A stretch of 64,000 nt of DNA, from the NCBI RefSeq assembly GCF_016808095.1, contig NC_068976.1:12681001-12745000 (forward strand), in the 5' to 3' direction. The notes beneath the pieces were generated by a model. That model worked only from the letters and a program-made list of their open reading frames with translations. It made no database searches and had not been told where the DNA came from. Origin of the DNA: Vigna angularis (taxonomy: Eukaryota; Streptophyta; Magnoliopsida; Fabales; Fabaceae). The position numbers were made by a program, and so were the translations under genes. Positions 35,301 through 47,300 of the stretch are shown piece by piece (position 1 is the stretch's first letter; every line of letters begins with the position of its first letter).

Positions 35301-38300
35301 TGATAATGCACTGTCATTTGTCATGCGTTTATATCCTTAAATATGAATCGAAATATGAAGAAGAGTATGATAACGCAGCAAATACAAAATTTCTGTGTTT
35401 CTCTTCACCACTCCTCTCTTTTAACGACTGTTTTATGTTTTAATGGTATAAGTTATCTTCCTTTAGCTTTTGTATTTGGAGCAGAATTTTTATACGCTGA
35501 AACTGAAAACTATTGAGACGAGAATAAACACTGGTCAAAGATCAATACAGCTTAAGGAAGCAATGTTGTTTTTGTTGTTCCTCAATTTTACATGGAAAAT
35601 TCTCACGTGTGGGTTGTCAAAATGAGACAATGTTTATTATGTCTTAGGGCTTATGAGAGTATGCAGACCAAGGTAAGCAAATTCTACAACTCAGGGTTAA
35701 TCCAACCATAGCTCAAATCAAGAAACATGAAGAGGAGACTATGAAGGAGAAAGTTTTCTCAAGTCTCCATTCAGCTTTGACAGATGAGATGTTTTCTAGC
35801 ATTATGCATCTGGAAACAGCCAAGCAAATATGGATGAACTGACTGAGATATAGAGGTGAGGAAAGGGTAGGGTTCACAAAGATTATGAATCTAAAAAGAT
35901 AGTTTGAAAGGCAAAAGGATGAAGGAGAATGAGTCCGTCAAGGAGTACACCTCAAAAATTACCATTTGATGAATATGAAGCTATATGGTGAGGTAGAAGA
36001 AAAGGTTTTAGAAAAAATGTTGATGTAGACTCCTTGAAAATTTTGAAACCAAAGGTGCTGCTATTGGAGTCATGTTATCTCAAGAAATTTCCTATTTCTG
36101 AGATGGTTAGTAAATCGCAAGCTCAAGACCAAAGGTTCTTTGAGGATGGATGATGTAATTGAAGGTGCATTTCATGTTAGACATAAGGGGAACAACCACT
36201 TCAGAAAAAAAAAAAAGTTGAACTATGAAAAATTTTGATCTTAAGAAGTGAAGAAAGCAGGAATCTAACACTAGAGACCCCAATTGCGGATAATTCAGCT
36301 ATGATTGTTGAAGGAGCAATAGTCATGGTTCAAAACAAAAGAAAGTAGGCCCTCTTCCAAAAACGGAGAAGAAAAATGAAGGAGTATGGTGCACCTATTG
36401 CAGCAAGCCGCATCACACAAGCTAGAAATGAAAAACACTTATTCACCAACTTGAGAGGGAATGTTAATATATTTCAAGAAATTTTAGATATTATTCCCAT
36501 GTATTTAATTTGTTATATTTTTTGTATCTTGCTATTATTACTAGTATAACAATCCCACAATTTCAGGGATTTGTTTCCTAAAATATTCAATAAGCTCTTG
36601 TATATATATCCAATGTATGGAAGGAGACAAATAATAAGAAATATATTCTTTCTCCTAAATTTAATATTAAATATTCCACCAAGCATCTTGTACTACTTGA
36701 TGTGAGACTTAGAAGTTCTATAGTAAACTATAAATCACTCCATCAACTTTATTACTTGCTGTATTTCACCAATCAGTGTATCAATATATACTAAGAAATG
36801 AAGATGCTTCTTAGAAAATATCCTTTTAACAACAATTTGTAAACTGACGACAACTAAACTTGTACAGAAACAATTCATGTTGAAATTTAAGGATATTAGA
36901 TGGTTTACCTTACAGAGATAATGCATAAGAGTCATCTTGTTATTTCTTGATCGTGTATCAGTCAGTTTAAGGAGACTATCCAATCGAAACCCAACAGCCG
37001 CACCTTCAGTAATCATATGAATTAATAGGAAAACAATCAAGGCTACAGTGGTTTTGTTTCATATAAAATTTAATTTATCAAGACCAAGAATAAATCTTAA
37101 ACACAAGCAATAGAATGAACATAAATTATCTGAGTTGAGAGTATTTGAAAAGTCCATGTTTCAATATAAACTTCACTACATTATTTGTACAAAAACATGA
37201 TTTGTGACTGTGAAAGCTAAAGCTTTAATTCACCTCTTGCAGTTCCATGGTTCAAAGCATTACCCAGAGAAAGAATAGTCTGCATGATTCTTTTCAACTT
37301 GACTGAATTCCTTATCTGATACACATATCAATGGAAGCTGAATATAAAAGTACATTGACTCAGGAAATAGAGTATTCAACAGGACAAAAAGGTATGACTC
37401 ACCTCTTCAGATGCAGAATTCACAATATTCAAATCTCTTTTAAGCTCTGAAACCTACATGAAAATTACATGCAAGGTGTACCAGAACAGCTAAATTTTTC
37501 ACTGGCACAAAAACATAATTTTTTAATAATAACTAAAAGTTATCTTCTGACCTGGGACAGGAATTGCATCTTAAAAGAGAAAACTCTTAGCTTGCTTTCC
37601 ACTCTTGGAACTTTCATCAATTCTAAGAAGAACTATAACAAAATGTGAAAAGCAAATAAGAAAAAAATAGAAAAGAAAGAAGCAATCTTGAAGATAGTCT
37701 GCAAAAACTATATATTGTGAGTAAGATATATTTGAGAGGTTGACCTTAAGTGATATCTCTTTTATCAAAATTAACAATGCCCACAAATACATGGGTTTAC
37801 ATAAAAAAAGATTGATGTGTCTTGTGAGTGTAATACTCTGTTTTACATGTATTGCCTCTGCTAGTGTTGTTGTTTCAGTTTAAATGTGGTTATTTTTGTT
37901 ACAGCAGTGGTTTCTGTTAGAACGTTCTTGGCTAGTGTAACAATTACAACTGTTGGAGTCAACTGTAAGTTGGAGTCCCACATTGAGTAAAAAAATATGC
38001 AGGAAGAGTAACATACAAGGAGAAATGACCCACAAACTTATTGAAGTGGTGTCATGGTTCCTTATATGGGTTTCCTTATGACTTATATGTCTCAAATATC
38101 CTCAGTGTCTCCCCTCAACAAACCCCAACAGAGTGGAATCAAATTCGTTGGTCATGGTGACCAGCTTGGATGAGTTACAAATGTGGATTTGGTGTAGAAA
38201 GTTTGTGCTCGAGGGGAAATGTAACCAATATGAAAGGAACTCACCTGAGTTGGGAGTTTGTTGGAATCAAGTATGAGTTGGGGTCTCACATTTACCTAAT

Positions 38301-41300
38301 GAATCTTGTTAGATGTTAAGTTGTGTGTTTCTGTTAATTGGGCTTAACCCATTCTGTATTTAGGATTTAACCTTCATCTTACATTATAAATAAACTACCG
38401 TATGTGTATGCTAAACACATAAGGGAGATTTCTCCTAATCTTCTCTACTATTTTATATGGTATCTAGAGCTTAGATTTTGTTCCAGCCAGTTCCACAGTC
38501 TCCGGTACCCATTGCCGCTGCCGTTGCCGCTGCTGCCGTCGCCACCGTCGCAGGAGTTCCAGAATCGATCGGCGACCACACCATCGGGATCGTCTCGGTC
38601 GGGCGACCACCGTGGTACAAAGATCGTGGCGAACGGACCACCCACGCGCCTGCACGCGCCGCCGCAAAGGTCACCAAATCCGCCGCTTCCCGCCACGCGT
38701 GCCGGCGCATCGCCGGCGAGATCCGCCGCCGACTAGGACCGTCGTGCTCGCCTCCTCGTCCTCTTTCTGGATCTGTTGTTGTTGCGTCAATCGGAGCACT
38801 TTGGATTTTTTTTAGGGTTTCTCCCTCTCCATGGCTGCCCAAGTTGATGATCAGAGTCGGTCTCGCCAACCAGGTAAAAAGGACGTCCAAAATGTGACCA
38901 CTGTGGCAAGCTAGGCCACAAAATTGATAGATGTTATGCGCTTCATGGACGTCCTCCTCGACCTATAGCAATGGCTAATTCTGATCCACTTCCCCGATCA
39001 CCGTCTGCAGACCATCCTACTTCATCAAATACCATAAATAACCCTGTACTCTTTCAGGAATTTCTCAGATGGTATGAAGACCGTCAGCACTCTAGTTCCA
39101 CTACATCTGTTATACGCACAGGTACTCCTTTTGTTGGTCTGACTCACTCTCTCGGATCTTGGGTCCTTGACTCAAGCGCCACCGATCATATCACTGGTAA
39201 CAAGTCCTTGTTTTCTTCCTTGTCATGTCCGGATAATTTACCCTCGGTAACGATGGCTGATGGGTCTAGAGTCTCATCTCATGGTATTGGTACTGTTCAT
39301 ATTTTTCCGTCCATATCCATTGATAATGTACTTTATGTCCCTGGGTCTCCTTTTAACTTATTGTCCGTAAGTCGTCTAACTCGTTCCCTTAATTGTGTTA
39401 TTTCATTTACCAAAGATTCTGTTTGGTTGCAGGACGGAGTTCGAAACAGATGATTGGCACAAGATGTGAGTCTCATGGCCTATATCATCTCAGCCCTTCT
39501 CCACATGCTGGCGTAATCATGGAGTCACCATCCCTTCTTCATGCTCAGTTAGGTCATCCCAGTCTTGCCAAACTGCAGCAACTTGTTCCGAGTCTGTCCA
39601 AATTATCAAGTTTGTCGTGTGAGTCTTGTCAGTTAGGTAAACATACTCGTAGTTCCTTTCCTCGTAGTGTTTCACAACGAACGTCATCCCCCTTTTCATT
39701 GGTTCATTCTGATATTTGGGGACCTAGTCGTGTTAAGTCAACTTTAAGATTTCAGTATTTTGTTACCTTTATTGAAGACTATTCCAGATGTACTTGGTTG
39801 TTTCTCATGAAGAATCGTTCTGAGTTGTTTTCTATTTTTCAATCTTTTTTCAATGAAATAAAAACTTAGTTTGGGGTTTCTATTCGCATTTTACGCAGTG
39901 ATAATGGCCGTGAATACCTTTCTCAATAGTTTAAACATTTTATGGCTTCTCATGGCATTCTTCACCAAACCTCATGTGCTTATACCCCTCAACAAAATGG
40001 GGTGGCTGAGCGCAAGAATAGACACCTTATTGAAGCAACTCGTACCCTTCTCATTCATGGTCAAGTACCCTCACGTTTTTGGGGTGATGCTGTTCTCACG
40101 GCATGTTATCTTATCAACCGCATGCCATCTTCCGTCCTAGAGAACAAAATCCCTCATTCTATCTTATTTCCTCAAGACCCTCTACATCCATTACCTCTTA
40201 GAGTTTTTGGGTCTACATGTTTTGTTCATGATTTTAGTCCTGGTCTTGATAAGTTATCTCCTAGGTCTCACAAATGTGTCTTCTTAGGATTTCCACGGTC
40301 ACAAAAGGGCTATAAGTGTTTTTCCCCTTCCCTCAATCGTCATTTTATCTCAGCTGATGTCACTTTTGATGAATCTTCTTTTTACTTTACACATCTATCT
40401 TCTAGTTCTGTACCTCTCCCTGTTACTGTTGATGCTCCTCTTATCTGTGATCCTCCTGGTGATGCTCCACCCATTTTGTCTCCTCCTTCTTTAGACTCTC
40501 ATTCACCACAGGATCGTCCTTCACCACCACCCCTTCAGGTTTATAGTCGCCGCAATTGTCTCCCTCATGACTCACTTCCAATGCCGCCTCCTGTGTCTCT
40601 CCTCCGGCTCCAGCAAATGAGTCTGACTTGCCTATTGCCCTCCGTAAAGGTATACGCTCTACCCGTAACCCTTCTCCCCATTATACTGTTCTTAGTTACC
40701 ACAGATTATCTCCATCTTTTTACACCTGTCTCTCATCCATTTCTTCTGTGTCAATTCCTAAATCTGTGGGTGATGCCTTAACTCATCCTGGCTGGCGTCA
40801 AGCTATGCTGGATGAATTAAGTGCTTTACAGAAAAGTGGAACTTGGGAGCTTGTCCAATTACCATCTGGAAAGTCTGTTGTTGGTTGCAGGTGGGTGTAT
40901 GCTATCAAGGTTGGCCCTGATGGCATAATTGATCGTCTGAAAGCTCAACTGGTTGCCAAAGGCTACACACAGATTTTTGGTTTGGATTATGGTGATACTT
41001 TTTCTCCAGTGGCAAAAATGACCTCTGTTCGCTTATTCATTGCCATGGCCGCTCTTCGACAATGGCCTCTTTACCAACTTGATGTCAAAAATGCTTTCCT
41101 CAATGGTGATTTGCATGAAGAAATTTATATGGAGCAACCGCCTGGCTTTGTTGCTCAGGGGGAGTCATCTGGATTGGTATGTCGTCTTCGCAAATCCTTA
41201 TATGGCCTAAAACAATCTCCTCGGGCCTGGTTTGGTAAATTCAGCTGTGTTGTTCAACAATTTGGTATGTCTCGCAGTGAAGCGGATCATTCAGTGTTCT

Positions 41301-44300
41301 ATCGCCACTCAATTGCTGGATGTATTTACTTAATAGTGTATGTCGATGATATTGTTCTCACAGGAAGTGACTCTCTCGGCATTTCTCAGATGAAACAACA
41401 CCTTTGTCATCATTTTCAAACCAAAGATCTTGGCAAACTCCGATACTTTTTGGGTATTGAAGTAGCACAATCCAATGATGATATTGTCATATCTCAGAGG
41501 AAGTATGCGTTAGACATCTTGGAAGAAACAGGGTTAATGAACTGTAAATTTGTTGAGACACCTATGGACCCTTTCTCAGATCCTGAACGGTACAGAAGAT
41601 TAGTTGGTAAATTAAACTATCTTACTGTTACGCGTCCTGACATTTCCTTCGCAGTTAGTGTGGTGAGTCAATTTCTAAACTCCCCATGTGAAGACCGTTG
41701 GGATGCAGTTGTTTGCATACTGAAGTATATTAAAGGATCACCTGGAAAAGGTTTGCTATATGGCCCTAACAACGATACAAAAATTGTTTGTTATTCAGAT
41801 GCTGATTGGGCTGGTTCCCCTTCTGATAAGAGGTCTACTTCTGGATATTGTGTCTCTATTGGTGGCAATCTGATATCTTGGAAAAGTAAGAAGCAAAGTG
41901 TTGTGGCAAGGTCCAGCGCAGAAGCAGAATATAGAGCTATGGCATCCGCTACTTGCGAGCTTGTGTGGCTTAAACAATTACTTAGTGAATTGAAATTTGG
42001 AGATGTCACTCACATGAAACTTATATGTGATAATCAAGTTGCTCTTCATATTAGCTCTAACCCTGTCTTCCATGAGAGAACCAAGCACATTGAAGTTGAT
42101 TGTCATTTTATTAGAGAAAAAATCATATCCGGAGATATCAAGACTGAGTTCGTTAACTCAAGCAACCAGTTGGCAGACATATTCACCAAGTCCTTACGAG
42201 GACCTAGAATTGACTATCTTTGTAAAAAGCTTGGAACATATGATTTATATGCTCCAGCTTGAGGGGGAATGGTAGATGTTAAGTTGTGTGTTTCTGTTAA
42301 TTGGGCTTAGCCCATTCTGTATTTAGGGTTTAACCTTTATCTTACATTATAAATAAACTACCCTATGTGTATGCTAAACACATAAGGGAGATTTCTCCTA
42401 ATCTTCTCTACTATTTCATAAATCTATTATTATAACTCAAGCTACATTAGATTGACTTAACAAGACTAATATGCATGAACCCAAGCCCATTTTTTCTCCT
42501 ATGCCATCTAACTGCAAATTGTCCAAACATGGTTCAGATCTAATACAAGACCCCTTTTTGTACAGGTCTATTGTTGGTGCACTTTGGTATGTTACTATAA
42601 CTCATCCAAAATTGAGTTTTGCAGTCAACAGGGTATGCCAGTATATGGCTTCCCCTCTAGAATATCATTGGGTTGCTGTTAAGAGAATATTGTTATATCC
42701 TAAAAGGGATTTACATGGTGGTCTCATTGTTCATCCTGCCATTCCTCATCAATCTCTAGCTAGAGTTTTTGTGATGCAGATTGGGCAACGGATGTTGATG
42801 ACAAAAGATCTACTTTAGGGGCTGCCAATTACTTGGGACCTAATTGAATTTCATGGTGGTCAATAAAACAAATTGTCTTTTCAAGATCAAGCACAAAAGC
42901 TGAATATATGGATTTAGCTGCTCCTACAGGTCACATTATGGATTATAAACTCTTCTGAAGGATCTTTCAGTTCCTCATTATACTCCTATTGTTCAGTGTG
43001 ACAATCTAATTTGGCTCACACATGAAGTTTGGTGAGTACAAAAAGGTTAAAAACAAGCAGCTTTTTGTTTAACACATTCTTGGTCAAGAACAGTGGGCAG
43101 ATCTTCTCACCAAGCCTTTGCCACCTGCCAGATTTTTCTTTCTTAGGGACAAAATGTTAGGAATAAAAGAGAATGAGTTAGACACGTGTGAGACACGTGT
43201 AAGGAGAGTAATATGTTATAGTTGTTAGAAGAGAGAGAGGGTATAAATAATAAACTAAGTAGGGGGAGAGGGGTATCGGGGATTTTTGTTCAGACTGGAT
43301 AGTTTCCAGAGGAGGAAGGTTAGGCTTCCTTGGGGGTGATTCTTGTATTCTGATTCACTCATTCATCATTAATACATATATACATATTTTTCCATTCTTT
43401 ATTCGAGAGTTGTGGTGAGAAGATAGTCTTGATTAGGTTATTGGCATAAAGTAACCTAACAAATTGGTCCGACCTGCCGGATCCAGATCGGAGGAGTTGC
43501 ACGATGGAGAACAAGATGAATGCACTGGAGAAAAGGTGGGAAGGAAAGTTCGAGTCCATGGAAGCCATGTTGGAAGAGATTCGAGAGGAGATGAGAGGAA
43601 TGGATCGAAAAGCAAATCGCGACCGTGGGAGAAGAAGGAACCAGCGTCGGAGCTCCGAAGGGAGTCGCGATTCCGTCAACGCTGAACGCAAACGGCGACC
43701 ACCAGAGAAGTCGGAGGACGAAGCGGAAGAGGACAGAGGAGACGTGCAACGTAGCGGGATGAAGCGCATTAAACTCCCAACATTCGAAGGAGTGGACCCC
43801 ATGGGCTGGATCGCGAAGGCAGAGAAATTTTTCGATCTACAAAACTTGACGGAGAGGAAGAAGATGAAGTTGGTATATACCTGTATGGAAAGAGGCGCGA
43901 GCTACTATTGGATTCGTTTCTGGCAGAAGAAAACCCGACATCCAAATTGGAAGATATTCACGGAAGCGCCGACGCGGAGGTTCGGCGAACTGAATCGAGA
44001 CACCGTTTGTGAGGAGCTGGCAGCGGAGCGACAGGAGGGAAGCGTCAACAAGGACTTCCAGGAGTTGGGAAATTCGGTGCCACAAGCATCGGGAAAACCA
44101 GATCACTCATTTTCTGTTTCCGTCGATCTTGGAGCTGGCATTATAAATGGTGTTGAGGCTGTGGGGGCTATTGAGCGAAGATCAGATACTTTTTCGTTGA
44201 TTGGTGATCCGTTCGATCTTGGGTTGACAATGATGAACAGTGATTGCCTTCGCAATGACAAAGAAACCAAACAAAACAATTCGGCAAATAGACCATTTAA

Positions 44301-47300
44301 TTCCGAAAGGGACAGTTCGGTGGAAAGAAAGCTTGATGAGGATATTTTGAGCTCTCAGGAGAGGAGGGTTAGGGATTGGCACTTCACTCACTTGGAGCAT
44401 GATTGTGCTGCTTCACTTAATAATGTTTCTCTTTCCGATTGGAATCACGAGGAAGTGTATAGGAGTTTTGGAGGAGATCATGCTATGATTATAAGGGGTC
44501 ACAGTTTCGTTGTTGAGTATCTGGGAGAAAGAATCACAATTCCCTTGAACCACATTGTAACAAATGTGTCAAATGATATCAAGGAGCCTGGTCAAAATTA
44601 TAAAATCAAAGTTTCTACAGCAAATAACAACGATTTCTTTGGTGATACTGTTCTTGTTACTGTTTTACTGGGCAGTTTGAAGGCTGGAACTATACAGTGG
44701 TACCCACCTTTGCCACAATGGAAATGTTTTTCGGGGAAGCGTTTTAGTCATGGAACTCTAAATACAGTGGTTCTGGAATTTCCTAGTGAAGTTTGGGATT
44801 ATGCTGGGGACTACTTGGAAGCAACAAATGCGAGGAGAAACACTAGAGGTCACTACTTTATGTTTTGTAATGTTAGGATCGTAGTTGGGGTTCCTGCCCT
44901 TATTGCATTAGAAGTTGGTAAAGTAGCCATAGATGGTCAAAGCTGGAGCTCTTCGGGTCATCTCAAACATGCAATTAAGGTTCTCCGAAAATTTTTTTTG
45001 GACAGGATTCAGTTCCAGATCATGTTAAATATGTGGTGACTGATTGGGATACTGTTTGGGGGGCGATGATGAGTGGACTACGTGAGTCTGTTAGCAAAAT
45101 GGACATATTGAGCACTGGAAATGAATATATTGTTGAGATGAAGGGATTAGAAATCAGAGACAAACTTTATCTCTTTGAGTCGGGAGATTTGGATGTGAAT
45201 TTAGGAGCTACCTGTTTGGCATCCCTGGGAAAAATGAAAGTAGATTGGTGGCAGTTGAGCATGGAGATTGAGCAGGAAGAATGGAAGACATCGGTGGAGG
45301 ATTCGAGGAGCAGAATGTTGGAAGTTCATAGAATCCAGGAAGAATGGAAGATATTGGAGGAGGATTTGCCACCACCCAAGCCTCCAGACTTAAATTGGCG
45401 GGCATCACCTGGGAAGGGAAGAGGAGCATTACGGCAAATAACAGTTCCCTAACTTCAACCTTGAGGACAAGGTTGATTTTGAGGGATGGAGTAATGTTAG
45501 GAATAAAAGAGAATGAGTTAGACACGTGTGAGACACGTGTAAGGAGAGTAATATGTTATAGTTGTTAGAAGAGAGAGAGGGTATAAATAATAAACTAAGT
45601 AGGGGGAGAGGGGTATCGGGGATTTTTGTTCAGACTGGATAGTTTCCAGAGGAGGAAGGTTAGGCTTCCTTGGGGGTGATTCTTGTATTCTGATTCACTC
45701 ATTCATCATTAATACATATATACATATTTTTCCATTCTTTATTCGAGAGTTGTGGTGAGAAGATAGTCTTGATTAGGTTATTGGCATAAAGTAACCTAAC
45801 ACAACCAATGTATGGATTTGGTCTCTCAGGCCCATGTTAGCGGTTTCTATTAGGTTGTTGGTTAATGTAACTGTTATGTTAGATAATTACAATTAATTAA
45901 CTTGTAACTGAGCTCTGCATACAGTCTTATGTTGACATAGTCTCATATTCCTCTTGTATCTTTTATCCTTTTCAGAATAATAAATCAGTGTACCAGTTTT
46001 CTATCATGTCTAGTTATATTGTTCACCACTGACTATTCTTTTTATTGTTCAATTAATGCAAGAAAAGTCATCCTAGCACAAGTTATCTTACGTGAGAAAA
46101 AGAGTTGAAAAAAGTTAACAAATGGTAAAACTCCACCCACCTGCTCACACTTTCCCAAGTTGTCCTTATTCCCGGCATAGTTCTGCATAAAAAGTATGGC
46201 TATAGCTCAAATAAACATATATTGTACCAAACTTGCTGATGCTCCACCTATGACACAGTACCGGTAGAAGAAACAAGAAAAAGGCATGATACCTTGAGTG
46301 TTTCCATCTCTTCTTTGGTTGGAGAGAATTTTATGAGGTTATCAAGTTGATCAATGTCTAATACTGTATCATCCATTGCAAGCACAGCACTCTGAAAGAC
46401 AATGACTGGAATGTGAGACTATAAGTATAAACTGAGAAATCTTATGATTATAAACAACATTACAAGGAGCAATTTAATGACAACTAGAATATTAACTTGT
46501 ACAGCAAAAGAAATGTAAAATGATCATGATCTTTATTAATAACATAATAACTACATATGCAAGTTCTTAAGTAAAACCAAATGTTAAGCAACCCATTCAA
46601 AGTCATAAATTCATCATGGTTGCAGTTAGTATAAACATGGTAGTTGAATCGTGAATCATATCACGGAGAGCTAAAATTTTGATTCGTGAATCATATCATG
46701 AATCATACGATTCATAAACACTATATAAACATTAAAAGAATGTAACATATAACTTAATTATATAAGATATGTAAATATGGAAAGAGACAATCAATAACAA
46801 AACAACCTCAGTCAAATAGAGTGGTTGTATCTATATGTATTTACCACACAATTTCAGCACACAGCCTTCCAAGTAATATCAACTTCTCTTTTTGATTTAC
46901 TCATGTCTGAAGCAAATGTGTCTTCTATACAAAACAAAAACACACTCCCTGCACAGAAACATGAGAAACCAACCTGTACAGAACAGAGGATCACCACACC
47001 ACCATGCGACCACCGCATTGCCAATGTAAGTCACGCAAATGCAGAGGACAGAGGCGTGCACAAGATGAGAGAGGAGAGAGGAGAAACGTAAGAAGCACAA
47101 AGACAAACCTTTCAAGAGTGCGGAAAAGAACAAAGGGGGAAGAAATAAGGGTTTCAAATTGGGTGGGTCAACCCAACCAGGTTCAGAAACCCATCTCGAA
47201 TCGTATCACAAATTGAATCGCAATTCACACTATGCGATTCAAACAAGATACGGGAGCAAAAACTATTCATAACACGATTTGTATCCCAGAGGAACTGAAT

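Larger units (their letters stand above)
38307..42420 (+). mobile_element. Ty1/copia element 2 (4.11 kb), TSD AATCT
   Basis: LTRs are 38307-38457 and 42270-42420, 151 bp each, with about six differences by eye. AATCT flanks the element at 38302-38306 and 42421-42425. The primer-binding site follows the 5' LTR as TGGTATCTAGAGC, and the purine tract GAGGGGGAA precedes the 3' LTR. A GC-rich leader (38490-38760) precedes a gag stub that retains only a start region and the zinc knuckle. It lies in formin intron 8, opposite to the direction of formin transcription. LTR ends are TG...TA rather than TG...CA if the TSD is read as perfect. Confidence 0.92.
43155..45801 (+). mobile_element. Young LTR retroelement carrying a captured histone-demethylase gene piece
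   Basis: Two LTRs of 307 bp (43155-43461 and 45495-45801) are identical base for base by eye, both TGTTAG...CTAACA. The internal part is only 2.0 kb. It has a gypsy-type gag start, a captured LDL3-like fragment, a short protease-like tail, and no reverse transcriptase or integrase. ATTGGTCCGACC after the 5' LTR is the likely primer-binding site; GAGGGATGGAGTAA before the 3' LTR is the purine tract. Flanks are CAAAA and CAACC, so the TSD is imperfect. It inserted into an older copia fragment inside formin intron 8 and must have been moved by proteins from another element. Confidence 0.93.

Noticed and set aside
38404..38897. Six overlapping frames in both strands with Ala/Arg-rich products
   Set aside because: Produced by the GC-rich leader of copia element 2. 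They show no domain, and the position matches an untranslated leader.
46825..47216. Overlapping 70-90-codon frames on both strands
   Set aside because: They lie in formin intron 6 within an unclassified repeat and have no family resemblance.
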